64,000 bases of DNA, taken from assembly GCA_900239685.1 (NCBI GenBank), contig OENT01000065.1, positions 124,001-188,000 of the forward strand. Direction: 5' to 3'. Under the pieces are notes generated by a model. That model was not told the DNA's origin and searched no databases. It saw only the letters and a program-made list of their open reading frames with translations. Below are positions 25,301-36,785 of this stretch, piece by piece. The translations under genes were made by a program, and so were the position numbers. Numbering within the stretch: position 1 is the first letter of the stretch; each line of letters begins with the position of its first letter. This DNA comes from Rotaria macrura. Taxonomy: Eukaryota > Rotifera > Eurotatoria > Philodinida > Philodinidae.

Positions 25301-27677
25301 AATCGGTATCGTAAAAAAGATTCGTTCGATACTGTTTTTTTTTCTCTATGAGAATTGCTAATCTTGCAGTCTTTGTTTTTGAAAATGAAAACTGTTGGAT
25401 TCAACTAAAACTAATACAATCGACGGAAAAAAAATATCGGTTGATTTTATAGGTGACTGTAAATGAGGAAAACAGTTCTATTACCATGCAAATCTAACAC
25501 ACGTGAAGAATGAAGAAAAAGAACTGAATATTCTACTAGTTTGTCTGTCGTTAAAATATGATTAAAGTGACTGTTGGGAGTCTCATATACTTCACACTGC
25601 TTCCCTTGTTACTATTGGCTAACGTTTAGAATATCTATGTCGTGTTCGAAGACTGAAAAGTATTTTTATTCTTCTCCTGAAACAATCGTAGAATGAATAA
25701 CAAAGTATGCTTGTCAAAACAAAAGAATCATAAAATAAACGGATGGTAATGTCAAGCGTTCATCGACATGGAATAATTACCTCACGATGACTAGAGAAAT
25801 AATGAGGTAAAATATTAATTGATTCAGACTTAAGTCATTTGCAAGTTTTCACCGTTGTCTTGAACTTTTCGGTAGGAAAGGAAACGACATGTCTTTCAGT
25901 CAATAATCATGGATTTGAGGTTCTAAAATTAATGATGTGAGCATTCAAAGAGCATTCCGATAATATTAATTTGTTTTGTCTCTGTTATTATATTTCAGCT
26001 TTTTTTTAACTAGACTATATGTTAAAAAATGATCACATGGATATGACAAAATCTATTATAGAATTAACACTGAGTTTCAATAGTTATTTAAAAAATAACA
26101 AGCAAACACCGAAAGGAATATATCTATTCTCTAACTGAAATAATATGAAGCGAGAAGACGTGCAGTCTCTAGTCATATCCTGTTACGGTATCTTTCCTGG
26201 TTTTTGAATATGAAGCTATTTATATCAATTGTAATAATTTAGAAATAAAACAACATACATCTTTCATGTCTTGTTCATTAGTTAATTCTGGCTTTTGTTG
26301 AGGTTTTTCTTCGACTACTGTTGATTTAACTACAACAATTGGTTCATTATTAACCGTAGCCGTACTTGTTGTATCATTCGATTGTTCATGAAAACGCTTT
26401 TCACGTTCGGCAAGTTCACGTTCACGTAATTTAATTTCTCTTTCACGATAATTAAGTTCGATTTTTTGTAATTCAATCTGTTTTTGTATCAGGATCAAAA
26501 TTTCTCTATTTTACATTTGAAATTTAGATATTCTAAAAACAAACTTTCTTCTCTCTATGTCGGATGTTTACTTTGAGCAAGCTTCAATTTCGGGACTATT
26601 GAATGGCATTGCTTGCATCATTTTATATTTACTAATAAGATCAATCGTTTGTACGAAATCGTTCATAGGACGTTGTGATGTTGTTAAAATTGAATTCGCA
26701 TTAGGATTTGAAAGAGATGATTTAGCAAAAAGAGACAGTTCACATTCTTGTGGAATAGTACTCATTTCGAGAAGACTCTCATTTGTATTCGATTGAAGGA
26801 CTGAAAGTGATGGAGTTGAATGAAGTTTATTACTAAAGATGAAAATAAAAGAAAACACATTTTTGCTCATGTATTTCATTGTAAATAGAACAATTTACTT
26901 GGCTGTCACCGATGATGATTCATTCGCCATTGTGCTATTGGACTGTATGAAAAGTGATTCTAGAGAAATGTCATAGTAAAATAACAAAGATGAACTTACT
27001 CGAATTTCATGCGGCTTTGTTAATTCATCTTCGGATACAAAACTTAAATCAGTTGTGTCTTGATTAACAGGCTTTTGTTTCGATAGTGTTTGCTCATCAG
27101 TTGATTTCGGTACATCATTAGCGGTACGTTCTTTGGAAGCTTCACGACGCGAACGATGTGTAGGCGGACGTCTTTCATAAGGTGATCGAGACGGTGAATG
27201 TGGCCGTTTTACAGGCGCCATTGCTCGATGATGTCTAGATGACGATTGTGCTGCTGGCAATGGTGGGGGCGATGGTGATGGAGACGAAATTCGATGACGT
27301 CTTTGCGATTGATGATAATGCATGTGGGAACGTGACGATGTAATCGGGCGAGGACTTACAGGATGTTTACGAATCGATGATGGTGGAGAATGACGACTTG
27401 ATCGAGTAGCTAGATTTTCATTCGAACGTTTTGATGCTGGATCTCGCCGTGAACCACTTGGTCCTCTTTAGAGTAACAAACAAATGAAAATGAAGCACAT
27501 CATATAAAATCTTCTGCCTCTAACTGAGTCAAACCTTTGTCGTTCATGTTCTTTATTGAGTACTTCATTTTCCAATGCTAGATCATTCGTATTAACAATA
27601 CAATCGATTGCATCAAAATTATTTGTACTACGCGATGATTGACGAGTCGTTGCAAGATCAGAATTTTTATTTTCCAT
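22386..27677 (-). CDS. Ser/Arg-rich, low-complexity protein with a short coiled coil (about 689 aa); family not recognised
   Basis: Exons: 27677-27535, 27465-27000, 26942-26899, 26832-26572, 26505-26259, 24882-24323, 24203-24028, 23970-23939, then 22526 onward. All junctions keep frame. The product starts MENKNSDLATTRQSSRS. Exon 2 is rich in Ser, Arg and Pro with RS-type motifs (SPSRSPYERRPPTHRSRRE), suggesting a nuclear or RNA-linked protein. Exon 4 carries a short ordered-looking segment (DFVQTIDLISKYKMMQ), exon 5 a charged helix (REREIKLRERELAERE), and exons 6-7 Ser/Asn/Lys-rich disordered sequence. The 3' end is unsure: exon 9 either reads through to a TGA at 22388-22386 (47 codons) or uses a strong GTAAGT donor after 22466 into an exon I could not find. 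Introns of 1.4 kb precede exons 6 and 9. No function is assigned. Confidence 0.8.
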
Positions 27678-27741
27678 TATTCAATGTCCAGTAAACATTC
27701 AATGTATCGAACAACAAAACTATAGTTCAGTATTTAATTAT

Positions 27742-27786
27742 CTAGAAACAAATGACACACAAGAAAAAAAACGAAAAGAAAACAAT
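27742..27786 (-). promoter_or_regulatory. Putative trans-splice acceptor between TRIAP1 and the Ser/Arg-rich gene
   Basis: In the 110 bp between the TRIAP1 stop and the next start codon, the minus strand has a long T-rich tract ending in TCATTTGTTTCTAG (AG at 27743-27742), 64 nt before the ATG at 27677. There is too little room upstream for a separate promoter plus a 5' exon, so an intercistronic acceptor is a reasonable reading. Confidence 0.5.
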
Positions 27787-27787
27787 A

Positions 27788-28059
27788 TTAAGGTCTTTTT
27801 GTTGTTGCTTCATTTTCAAGTTCCCATAGTGTTATTTTATGTTCTTTCACTGCTTCCTATTGAAATTAAAATCAATGAAATGACAATTGAGTATATTATT
27901 TCTCTATCGTACTTTAATACAAGCTTGATATTTTTTAAAAATATTTGTACACATATCAGCTGTCGTATCGCCTTTCAGGTAATGCTCGCTAAACCATGAA
28001 TTAAAACATGCATCATATTCATCTTTTAATGCTTGACACGATGGACTAATGCTGCTCAT
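27788..28059 (-). CDS. TRIAP1: TRIAP1/Mdm35-like twin CX9C mitochondrial protein (71 aa)
   Basis: Two exons, 28059-27913 and 27856-27788, with a 56-nt intron. The protein starts MSSISPSCQALKDEYDAC and has a CX9C pair at each helix: C8/C18 (CQALKDEYDAC) and a second pair in exon 1 (CTNIFKKYQAC). FNSWFSEHYLKGD matches the conserved TRIAP1 centre, and the exon 2 continuation EAVKEHKITLWELE matches the family C-terminus. Known role: with PRELI/Ups-type proteins it shuttles phosphatidic acid across the mitochondrial intermembrane space. A further upstream in-frame Met (28089) is not preferred, because the human start aligns with the second Met and an acceptor-like TTCAG directly abuts this ATG. 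Confidence 0.93.
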
Positions 28060-28085
28060 CTGAAGTGAAATAAAATCGAAACAAA
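28060..28085 (-). promoter_or_regulatory. Splice-acceptor-like sequence directly before the TRIAP1 ATG
   Basis: On minus, GATTTTATTTCACTTCAG abuts the start codon (AG at 28061-28060). It could accept a spliced leader or end a 5'-UTR intron. Confidence 0.4.
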
Positions 28086-30613
28086 TCATTTACTATACTA
28101 TGTCACTATTTCAGTAATGACATCTAGAATAGAAATAAATATATATATATGAAAGAAATGAATAGTGCGATGAACTATTGAAAAATAAAATTGGACATAG
28201 TTACTAATCAATGGTCATAATCGAACAGAGATGTCGCTAGAATACAAAAAAAATAACTTTTCCTATAGTATCATTATTATTATTGTCAATAAGTTGTAGA
28301 AAGAAAAGAATAACAGGTGGTTTGTTTATGATCTAGCTTGTTCTCAACTTCTCATTGACATCAACTTTTTAGCATATTCTACTTCCGTTATGTATACTTT
28401 ATTCATGGTTTTACAGCGATGAATTTCATGCCATAATGAAGATATATGAGAATTTCTATATTTACTTAATAATCACGCGAGATACTTCCTGTGAGGGTTA
28501 CTAACTTGTAAGCATATTTTATAGATTGAGGATGTTTCAATTGTACTTCTTTTCGTAGTTTCTCGAAACTTTCTCGTAGTGGAATCCCAAGCTAATGTTG
28601 GCACATGTAACATTCGTATTGGCAATATATCAGACGAACAGATATACGTTAAATTAATTCCTTCATTGTAATATTTCATATAGATATCACTCGTAAAAAT
28701 GGCATCCGATTTTTAGTGACTGGAAAACAAGTCTGTTTTAATTCATTTGCGAGTATAGCATCGCTATTTTTTCCTTGACATATTCCACATTTGTCACATG
28801 GCTTGACGTCATTCTATGAATGATTATATTTTTCTATACGAGGACAAGAGGAGCATAAAAAAGTGCTCAACTATAGACTTGCGTTGATTTTTGAGTACAA
28901 CAAAAGAAGCTTTCATTGACTCAGAGAAAATGTTTCGTAAAGTTGTCTGAGAAGATAAATTTCATATCTTTCAGTCAAGCTTTCATCCTTCACATCTTGA
29001 GAATTCGAGAACAAAAAGATTGATGAGTCTTATTTCATTATGGCAGATTCTCTTACAGATGAGTTCAGTATGAAATGAAAAGATTAAGCACTAACTCGGA
29101 AGTGTGCTCTTGTGCATTAAATAAAATGTAATCAAACCGAGAAGATTAGTTATGAATGATGTTCCTTCATAGAATATATATGTATATATTCATATAGCTA
29201 ATTAATTTTCTCAATATTATTAGAAATAAACATGAATTGATTTTGTTGTATGCTGATCTTTTCTTTTTATTCAAAGCTTTGAATCAACTATTCATTGATT
29301 TAAAGGCATCACATAGCAGTGTTTATTCTATTAAAGCTTCAGTTATTGAAATGTTGATAAATTTTGCATAACATCTCTAGAAGATTCATTTTTGTTCTCT
29401 AGCAAAAAGGGTTGTAGAAACATTTGATTCTCGGCATATATGGTTTGAATGAACTTCTAATGTACGATTCGTTTAATTATATATACGCTCAGTTGTATTC
29501 AATCAAAGATATAGAATTTTCATTTTACAACATTAAATTTTAGAAAAAGCTAAAGGACACACTCCATTTTTGTATTGAAGTCACATGCAAATCAGTCATA
29601 CATCTCATTTTATCATAATGTGTGAATTAATTGTTGATTTTCATACTTGCTACTGTTGAGATCAATATCAATGTTTATGAACATGAGAGAGTGCAATGAG
29701 CTTTGTTAATTGATATCTCTCGATCAAGAGAAAAAGTGTAAATCGATTCAGCTATAAAAATATTGAACAAACTTGTAGAGTTGCATTCGCCGTGAAAAGA
29801 GAATACGGGTATGTAGTCAACGAACTGAAGTGTGTTTAACAATTGTTGAAGAGCAATATCGATAGCAGTATTTAGATTTTCTCCGAAAAGTACTCCTGAT
29901 TGTGCAATCCAATAAGAGTTAAATTATGATGCTTGAGACAATAATGTCAAAGTCATTGGCAATTTTAAAATTGTATGTATGATCGAGGTAGAAAAAATAG
30001 CGTTAAAAGTCTACAGTAATATAGTAGTTCATCGGGAAACCCAGAATAATAATAGTCGAAATATCTGAATCATTGTTAAAAATTCTTTGCTGACTTACAC
30101 AAATACATTTAGAAACTTAGCCATAGTAAGTTGCTCATTTGTCTGATATTGCAAAACCTATTCGATTCAATACTTCAATCACAACTTGGTGCATACAATA
30201 ATTGAAAATCATACTAGAAGATATTAATTTTCTTTTGGTGTCGGTTGACTATCATATTTGAAAAATGACTACTGAAACCATTTGAATCGGATGAGAAACA
30301 TGGGCGTCAATGGTTGGTAAATTCGGTCATTCTTATCTTTCAATCTATATCATTTTTCATTTTCGGTCTAGTGTTTATCCCTTTGTCTAAGTGTAAGCAT
30401 GTCAAACAATATTTAAGTGATATATTTTTCAAAAAGAAAAATGTTTATGTATGCCCGTACGATTTCCTAGTTTATACGCTTAGATAAAAACGAATAGACT
30501 TATTTTTAAAATGTGACCAAAATATGAATTAGCTTGTAAAACGAAACGAGCGGAGAATACATATAGCCAAACTGATTAATTTTTTTTCTGATAGAACAAT
30601 ACTTTATTATTAT
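28086..30613. other. Non-coding stretch upstream of TRIAP1 and downstream of FIT2
   Basis: About 2.5 kb, AT-rich. A minus frame of 68 codons at 28473-28679 has no features. No RNA gene or transposon ends were recognised. It must contain the promoter of TRIAP1 and possibly of the whole TRIAP1-Ser/Arg-rich-GRIPAP1 series. Confidence 0.5.
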
Positions 30614-31528
30614 CTAAGGTGAGAGTGGTCGTAGAATCGAACTGCTACTTGAACTATACCATACATAATAAGTAATATACCAAAAAAAGAGTGTTATCAC
30701 GGCGGCAACGAGTTTATAAAAAGTACCGTGAAAATATAAAGCTGTGGATAAAAGCATGAATTCCCAAAGTACAGTTAATGCTGCTAGTAAAATGTAAATA
30801 ATTTGAATAATTGTAGATGATAACTGAACAAATGTATTATTGATATTTGATGTATTATCATGGCAATCATTTGCATTGCTTTCTTGAATGTTTTTAATAG
30901 CTTTATCATAAAGTCTCACTTCTTGGTTGATTATTAAAATAACATAAAGAAGTAAAAACGTATGTCCACTTAAATCATGTCCTTCTATCCATTTATGACC
31001 ATTACTAGTGCAAGCTTTTCTTGAAAGTCCACGCATATCAATATGATCACATATTCCTGTATACAATTCAATATTAACAAATGACATTGTAATTATATAC
31101 CAAACACCAGTTGCAATAAGTAAACGAATTAAATGGCGTGTAAAAATTTCATAATGAGTATGTTTTCTTAAGCATGTTAAATAAACAAATGGAACGAGTA
31201 AACCCATCGTCCATCCCCAACCGAATTTAGCGAAATATTTATTAAATATATTCGTTTTTTCAGAAAAATATGAATCGGGTGCTAGATTCAATGATTTAAA
31301 AATTGAGCCGACGGTAATAATTGTAAACGCAACAAGTAGTTTGAAGATCGGTGGTCCAAATATAACACGACGACAAAAAAAGTATGCAAAACCATGAATG
31401 ACACGATATATTTCACGAAACATTGTTGTTGAAATTTTAACATGTTTCACATTCTCTGTTGATGGTTGTTTCGATTGATATAACGATGTGTGACGTAATC
31501 TCGTATTATCCGCACTTAATACTTCCAT
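30614..31528 (-). CDS. FITM2: FIT family protein (fat storage-inducing transmembrane protein 2-like)
   Basis: A single exon of 304 codons. There are about six hydrophobic helices. Family hallmarks appear in order: KYFAKFGWGWTMGLLVPF, RHLIRLLIATGVWYI, the catalytic-His motif DLSGHTFLL (about residue 190), and LWEFMLLSTALYFH with the second His (about residue 266). These correspond to the two histidines of the human FIT2 lipid phosphatase-like site. Known role: ER membrane enzyme that cleaves acyl-CoA and supports lipid droplet budding and ER homeostasis. The N-terminal ~45 residues are variable and cytosolic. The loop after TM4 carries an Asn-rich insert (about 215-230). Transcribed divergently from DCP1. 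Confidence 0.93.
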   Translation of the reverse strand: MEVLSADNTRLRHTSLYQSKQPSTENVKHVKISTTMFREIYRVIHGFAYFFCRRVIFGPPIFKLLVAFTIITVGSIFKSLNLAPDSYFSEKTNIFNKYFAKFGWGWTMGLLVPFVYLTCLRKHTHYEIFTRHLIRLLIATGVWYIITMSFVNIELYTGICDHIDMRGLSRKACTSNGHKWIEGHDLSGHTFLLLYVILIINQEVRLYDKAIKNIQESNANDCHDNTSNINNTFVQLSSTIIQIIYILLAALTVLWEFMLLSTALYFHGTFYKLVAAVITLFFWYITYYVWYSSSSSSILRPLSP

Positions 31529-31792
31529 CGAAATGCTGATATTAAATATTGTGAAGAACTCTAGTGATTATCTAAAGTTTTAATTCAGATCAGATAAACA
31601 AAAGAAACCATACTTTAACAAAATAATGATGATAAACAATTACACATGTGAAGTCCATGTTTTACCATTATTTGCTTATGAATGGATTTCTTTTGCTCGT
31701 GTTGTTCTCTTTTTCACTTGATAAATTAACTATTAGTGATAGTCAATTTAACTATATATACTTATTCTTAGTAATTTTTAATATCATTTGAA
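31529..31792. promoter_or_regulatory. Shared divergent promoter region of FIT2 (-) and DCP1 (+)
   Basis: Only 264 bp separate the two start codons, so the genes very probably share a bidirectional promoter. No TATA box or factor site can be assigned with confidence. Confidence 0.6.
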
Positions 31793-34700
31793 ATGACAAC
31801 AAATATTTCATCATCCACAAATTCGAACCGGTCGATATCTAACGGCCACCCATCAAATACTTGTGATAATAATAATAATAATAGCAATGAGGAAGATCAA
31901 CTAAATCGTATTAATTTACAAGCATTGCAAAATCGTGATCCATATATATCGAAAATAGTCGATCAAGCACAGCGTGTTTGTGTTTACAAATTCATTGCTG
32001 AAAAACGTGAATGGGTATAGAAATAAATTTATGCATCATTATTTATTTATTTTTCTCAATTTGTTTTTTCTATTACTAGGAACGGAAAGATCTTGAAGGA
32101 ACACTATTTGTTTATGAAAGGTAAATGAACGATGAATCTAACTGAAATATATTCAACAGTGAATCGATTGTTCTTCTTCTAACATACTTAGAATATGTAA
32201 ACCATATCATGGTTTTGTGATATTAAGTACGGTTTCACGTGAAACATTTGTGCAAATAATAAAATCATCCATGGAATTTAAACATACTCCAACATATGAA
32301 GCATTTCTTCAATATAAAGTTGATGTTGGAGGTATGAGATTGTTAAAGAAAAATCTATTTATCTGAATATAGACGTATTTTCTTAGATATTTATGGCATC
32401 TGGTTTATTTCAAAAAACGATTGTCCTCGTGTAACAGAATGTTTAAAATGGTACAGTTCTAGTTATACGAAAAAGTGAAGACACAATAGATTTCTTTTTG
32501 TGATGATCATCTACATAGTTCATCGAGTTGTCGAAAAAGAAAGCTTTTCTTCATGTATTCAGATATTATTTTGAATGCGCCGAAAAGGATCAAGTATCAC
32601 TGACATTGAGTTTTTATTCGAATTTTTTCACTATTATTTTAATAATTGTCAAGTTTGTAAAAGAATTAAGAGAAAAACATTTCTTTTTCCTGAAAAGATA
32701 CTGAAATGCCACGAGTATAGATTTTTATTGAAACGTTCGATCGTTGAAACTTGAGTCCTGAGAAAGAAAAAAATAATAAAATATTTATTCTCGATACTCA
32801 AATATGCATTGAACGAGCTAGTCAAAACTCAATCTTAGAGGTAGAAGAAAACCAAATCGTCTACACAATAAAAGTAAGAATGTGTCACGATCAATATTTG
32901 ATAAAAGGATTATTTTCGAATATTAAATTACAGGCTTAGATTAGAAATCTGTACGTATAATATTTTTCCTTCTTATTGTAACAACCGATCTTGCACATGA
33001 GCAAACAAAATTTCTTTTGTCTAAGTTGAGAACACGATAGATCGAACTTTGAATCAAAATAAATATCGATATAACGAAATAGAAGTAATTTTTCAGTCGT
33101 CAAATCCTTACAGATTTAGTGATATTTGAACGGTATGCTCTATAAAACATGCCTAAGCAAAGATGGATGAGTGAACCACAATAAATTAAATTGATCAAAC
33201 TTACGAAGAGTATCGATGGAGTTTTTCTTGTTGCATTTCTATATACAATATTTAAATAACGACTTCAGCAACAGATGAATTTCTACTATATAGTGTATAG
33301 ATCTTTGTTTTCATTAATTTATAACTTCGGTGCATTGATTTCACAGATGACAAGAACTGTTATATTTGAAAAATTAAATTGTATTTAACTAGTTCGCTTT
33401 TTCATTCGATGTATCGAGTGTGTGAGACAAGGCTAGTGAAATAGGAAAAGGACAGAAGATCAGGTAAAATTGACCTGGAAATCCTCTGTACATCACACCT
33501 AATCTATATCTACAACTTATGTTCTAGCTCAAACCAAAAGAGGAAATAGATCGAAAGCAATATTTCTAAGTTTAACCTTCGATTTTTATCGAGCTGCAAA
33601 AACAAAAGAATTTCAATTAGATTTCTAATTATCAACATTTCTCTTATCAAAATCATTGATTATCACGTTTTAGTTTAACAGAAAAAGCAAAAGAATGTGA
33701 ACAAATAAAAACATCAGAAGCCATAGTTTCAACATCAACAAAATCCAGTGATATTATATCATTATTAAATAATGCTCATAATAAATTTCAAGAATCGGTA
33801 AATCATAACACAGTTGGGTTTAGTATTAGAGATTCTTCTCTTTTTTTTTTATCATTTAGAAACTTAAACAAGAAACCAACAGTAGTGAATCATCGACACC
33901 AATACCAGCAGTACTTTTGCGTTTGTTTTCTGCTCAAGAAACGTCAACATCATCAAATATAAATGCTGATGAACGTGGAGAAGAATTAAAAAAAACATTA
34001 GGTATTTCAGGAAAGCCAGCATTAAGTGTAACAGAACTAGAAAAACAACTTCTACAACCAACATCTTCTCAAGAAACAGCGAAAATTGATCTTAGCAATG
34101 ACAGTATCGAAAAGCCTGTGTCGATTTCCATCAATGTATTTTAAATACTATTCTATACTTTTCGCTATCTGATGGAAATTCTATTCATCTAGAGTGGAAT
34201 AAAAACTCCAACTAAGACGGCATCAACTCATGTAACGACAAATTTACAATCTACTACTCTCAATACGAAAGCTATTCAGAATGTAAATTTTTTTCATTTC
34301 ATTATATTTATATGCAGATATATAGATGATATCTCATGTCATGATTATAGCTAGATGCTATACCAACAAATACAAATCGCTTAATGACACCAGCCGATTT
34401 CCAAAGTCTACGCAGTGCAGAATCACCAGGTAACATTTTGTTGCAAATTCATTGTTAAGCTTTTAAGCTTGATTCACCACTCACTTATGTCTTAACCCCC
34501 CGCACTCATAATACAAGGCCATCCCATATTAGAAGGCCATGCCTGGAAAAGAGTTCATCTGCCTCATAAGAAAGCCATGCTCTAATTAAATAATTGACTA
34601 AATATTAATTTTTTTAATTAATTAATAATTAATCGTTTCTGTCATTTTTCTACTGTTTCTTTCGAAAAATCACTTTGTTTTCCAACATTTACAGTTTATT

Positions 34701-35789
34701 TTACACAACAAGGAGAATTTTCTCATTAAAAATACCAAAAGATTTAATTTAAGTTATTAATTAGTATTTATTAATTATTGTAATTTTAATAAAATAATGA
34801 ATTAATAATTGGTTGAAACTTAACCTTGATAGAAGGCCAGTCAAAAAGTAACGATGTGTGTAGACGTGATACAAGGCCATGTCCTTTTATTCTGGTGGGG
34901 GGGGGGTGCGGTTTAGACAGAACTTATTTCAATCAATATCGATTGTAGTTTTCACGGACATGTTTTGTTTTCGATTTTTGTTGTATAAGAATATACAAAC
35001 AGCAATATACATATTACTATATCTGATTACAAAATTTCTTTCCAAAGTCAAGACACACTCCATTGAACTATGGATTCGATTAGAGATGTTTCTCTTAGAT
35101 TTTAGAATGTCGAGAAATTTTAGTGCAGAGAAGGAAACGCTACTCTACTGATACTGAATGTTGAAAATGATCGACTTGTTTCGTTGGCAGAACAATTATA
35201 TATTGATATTCAATATTTGGAAAGTCAACTCTCGTTTTAAACTGAAATGTTTAAAAAACTCTGATGTTCATTAGATCTAGAGTTAATAAAACTATAGATT
35301 TCGAATGATGTCATCAAAATTATTATGAGGAAAGTATCAAATCGAGGGATTCTAATAAACTATGATTTCTTTTCTACAAAGTTAATTTCATACACTTTCC
35401 CAGCTGAGAAAATGCATTCTTCTCTAAAGATAAAATGGTCAAACGAAAATCATGCGCGTTGTTTTCGATAATAAGCGTTTCTTTTTAATTTCGTTTGATA
35501 TTTCTATTGTTATCTTTTATTAGTTCGTATGACTCCGACACAAATCGAACCATCATCTTCACCGTCTTGTCGTCCTTGTCAACATCAACCATCTGCATCT
35601 ATTCATCATCGTTCCAAAGATCATCTTCGTCAATTGCTCGTTGACATGCTTAAGGTAGGAGTTCATTTTTTTTTCTTCTTATTCGGTTTAACAATTAATT
35701 TCATTTTAAAGAATGACGAAGAACTTGTAACCGGTTTACATAATGCCTATGTTGAAAAACAGACTAGTTTACGGCGAATTTTTTCATGA
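31793..35789 (+). CDS. DCP1: mRNA-decapping enzyme 1 (DCP1), 10 exons, about 414 aa
   Basis: Exons: 31793-32014, 32080-32120, 32192-32331, 32387-32450, 33674-33797, 33860-34135, 34193-34282, 34351-34429, 35524-35654, 35712-35789; all junctions are in frame. After an Asn/Ser-rich leader, the DCP1 EVH1-type domain spans roughly residues 40-165: LQALQNRDPYISKIVDQAQ, EGTLFVYER, KPYHGFVI and IYGIWFISKNDCPRV. A helical motif follows (SDIISLLNNAHNKF), matching the conserved segment after EVH1. Then comes a low-complexity middle, an LMTPADFQSL motif and the C-terminal trimerisation helices (DHLRQLLVDMLKNDEEL). Known role: activator of DCP2 in 5'-3' mRNA decay, in P-bodies. Introns 4 (1.2 kb) and 8 (1.1 kb) are long; intron 8 contains an odd repeat. 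Confidence 0.95.
34493..34916. repeat. Insertion-like block in DCP1 intron 8 with AAGGCCAT repeats and C/G-tract ends
   Basis: The block opens with TAACCCCCCGCAC and closes with a run of ten G (34897-34906) then TGCGGTTTA, which roughly mirrors the opening. Inside are five copies of a decamer close to AGAAGGCCAT, at 34513, 34531, 34569, 34831 and 34871, all in the same orientation. The middle (34590-34830) is almost pure A/T with many TTAATTAA-type palindromes. There is no coding frame. It could be a degenerate transposon or a structural or regulatory element. Confidence 0.55.
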
Positions 35790-36785
35790 ATAGTGTTCTG
35801 GAGTTGTACTGTCTAGTCGTTAATTATCATCTTAGCGAAAAGCATTGTATGATGTAGTCAAGGATGAAAACACTTACAAAATTGACATTTGAATTTTGTG
35901 CAAATGATTGGACATTTGTTGTTCTTTCTCCTATTCCCAATTATATTCAAAAGAAATATAATTTGTTTATTGTATGTAGTTTTCTATGGTCGATTTCATT
36001 TATAAGACTGATTATGTTTGTTTGTGTCTCAGTTTTTCTTGTTAAAATAAAAAGAAGTACCGACTTAAAAAAGCAACTTTCTTTGCAAATATAAATTGGT
36101 TTGTGTAACATCATAAATATCGGACCGATGCATACCGTGGTAAGTGGCGATTCGCAATTTTCTAGTCAGTCATAACTACTCAAAACACCAAACAAACGTT
36201 TATCATTTAGTTAAATTTGATTGATGTTTATTGATTGAAAAAGTCAATCTTGTCACCATCTATAGATTAATCAAAATGGTCTTTATATGATAGATGTGCT
36301 TCGTTGAACAACTATTGATCTATTCATGTCGAATATTACTATCTGTAATGTAAAGGATACTTGGAATAGGAGGACATACAGTCCATTTTTTGCATGTCAC
36401 AAATAGCAAAATAAAAACGACGAAACATAATTCGTTCTCGTTTTCGTAATTTAATTTCATGTTAAGATAACATTGGTCTGCTATGAAAATCATTTTCGAA
36501 GAATGAATAGCAAATAAAGCAAAACACGAAACAAAACACATGAACGTACCAGTAACGATTTGCTTAGACAAGCCAGATTAACATGAGAATAACATTCAAA
36601 GACAATTGAGAAACGAGTTGTTCGAGACGCTTATAGCATTACACAGCTACATTGAGATTATAATTTGAAAAGAAAGATTCACGACAGAGAATACTGATTC
36701 TAACAAGGTAAACAATTTCCAATCGTATCAATTCGCTTCGCCACTGTCGATTCAAATAAAACGTAAGGATGACATCATATTTTTG
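35790..36785. other. Non-coding stretch downstream of DCP1
   Basis: No supported gene. A plus frame at 35864-36094 and a minus frame at 36320-36571 are Phe/Ile-rich, as expected of chance frames in A/T-rich DNA. Confidence 0.5.

Noticed and set aside
32751..32939. 62-codon plus frame in DCP1 intron 4
   Set aside because: Not in phase with DCP1 exons 4 and 5, no splice sites at its edges, and no counterpart in DCP1 proteins.
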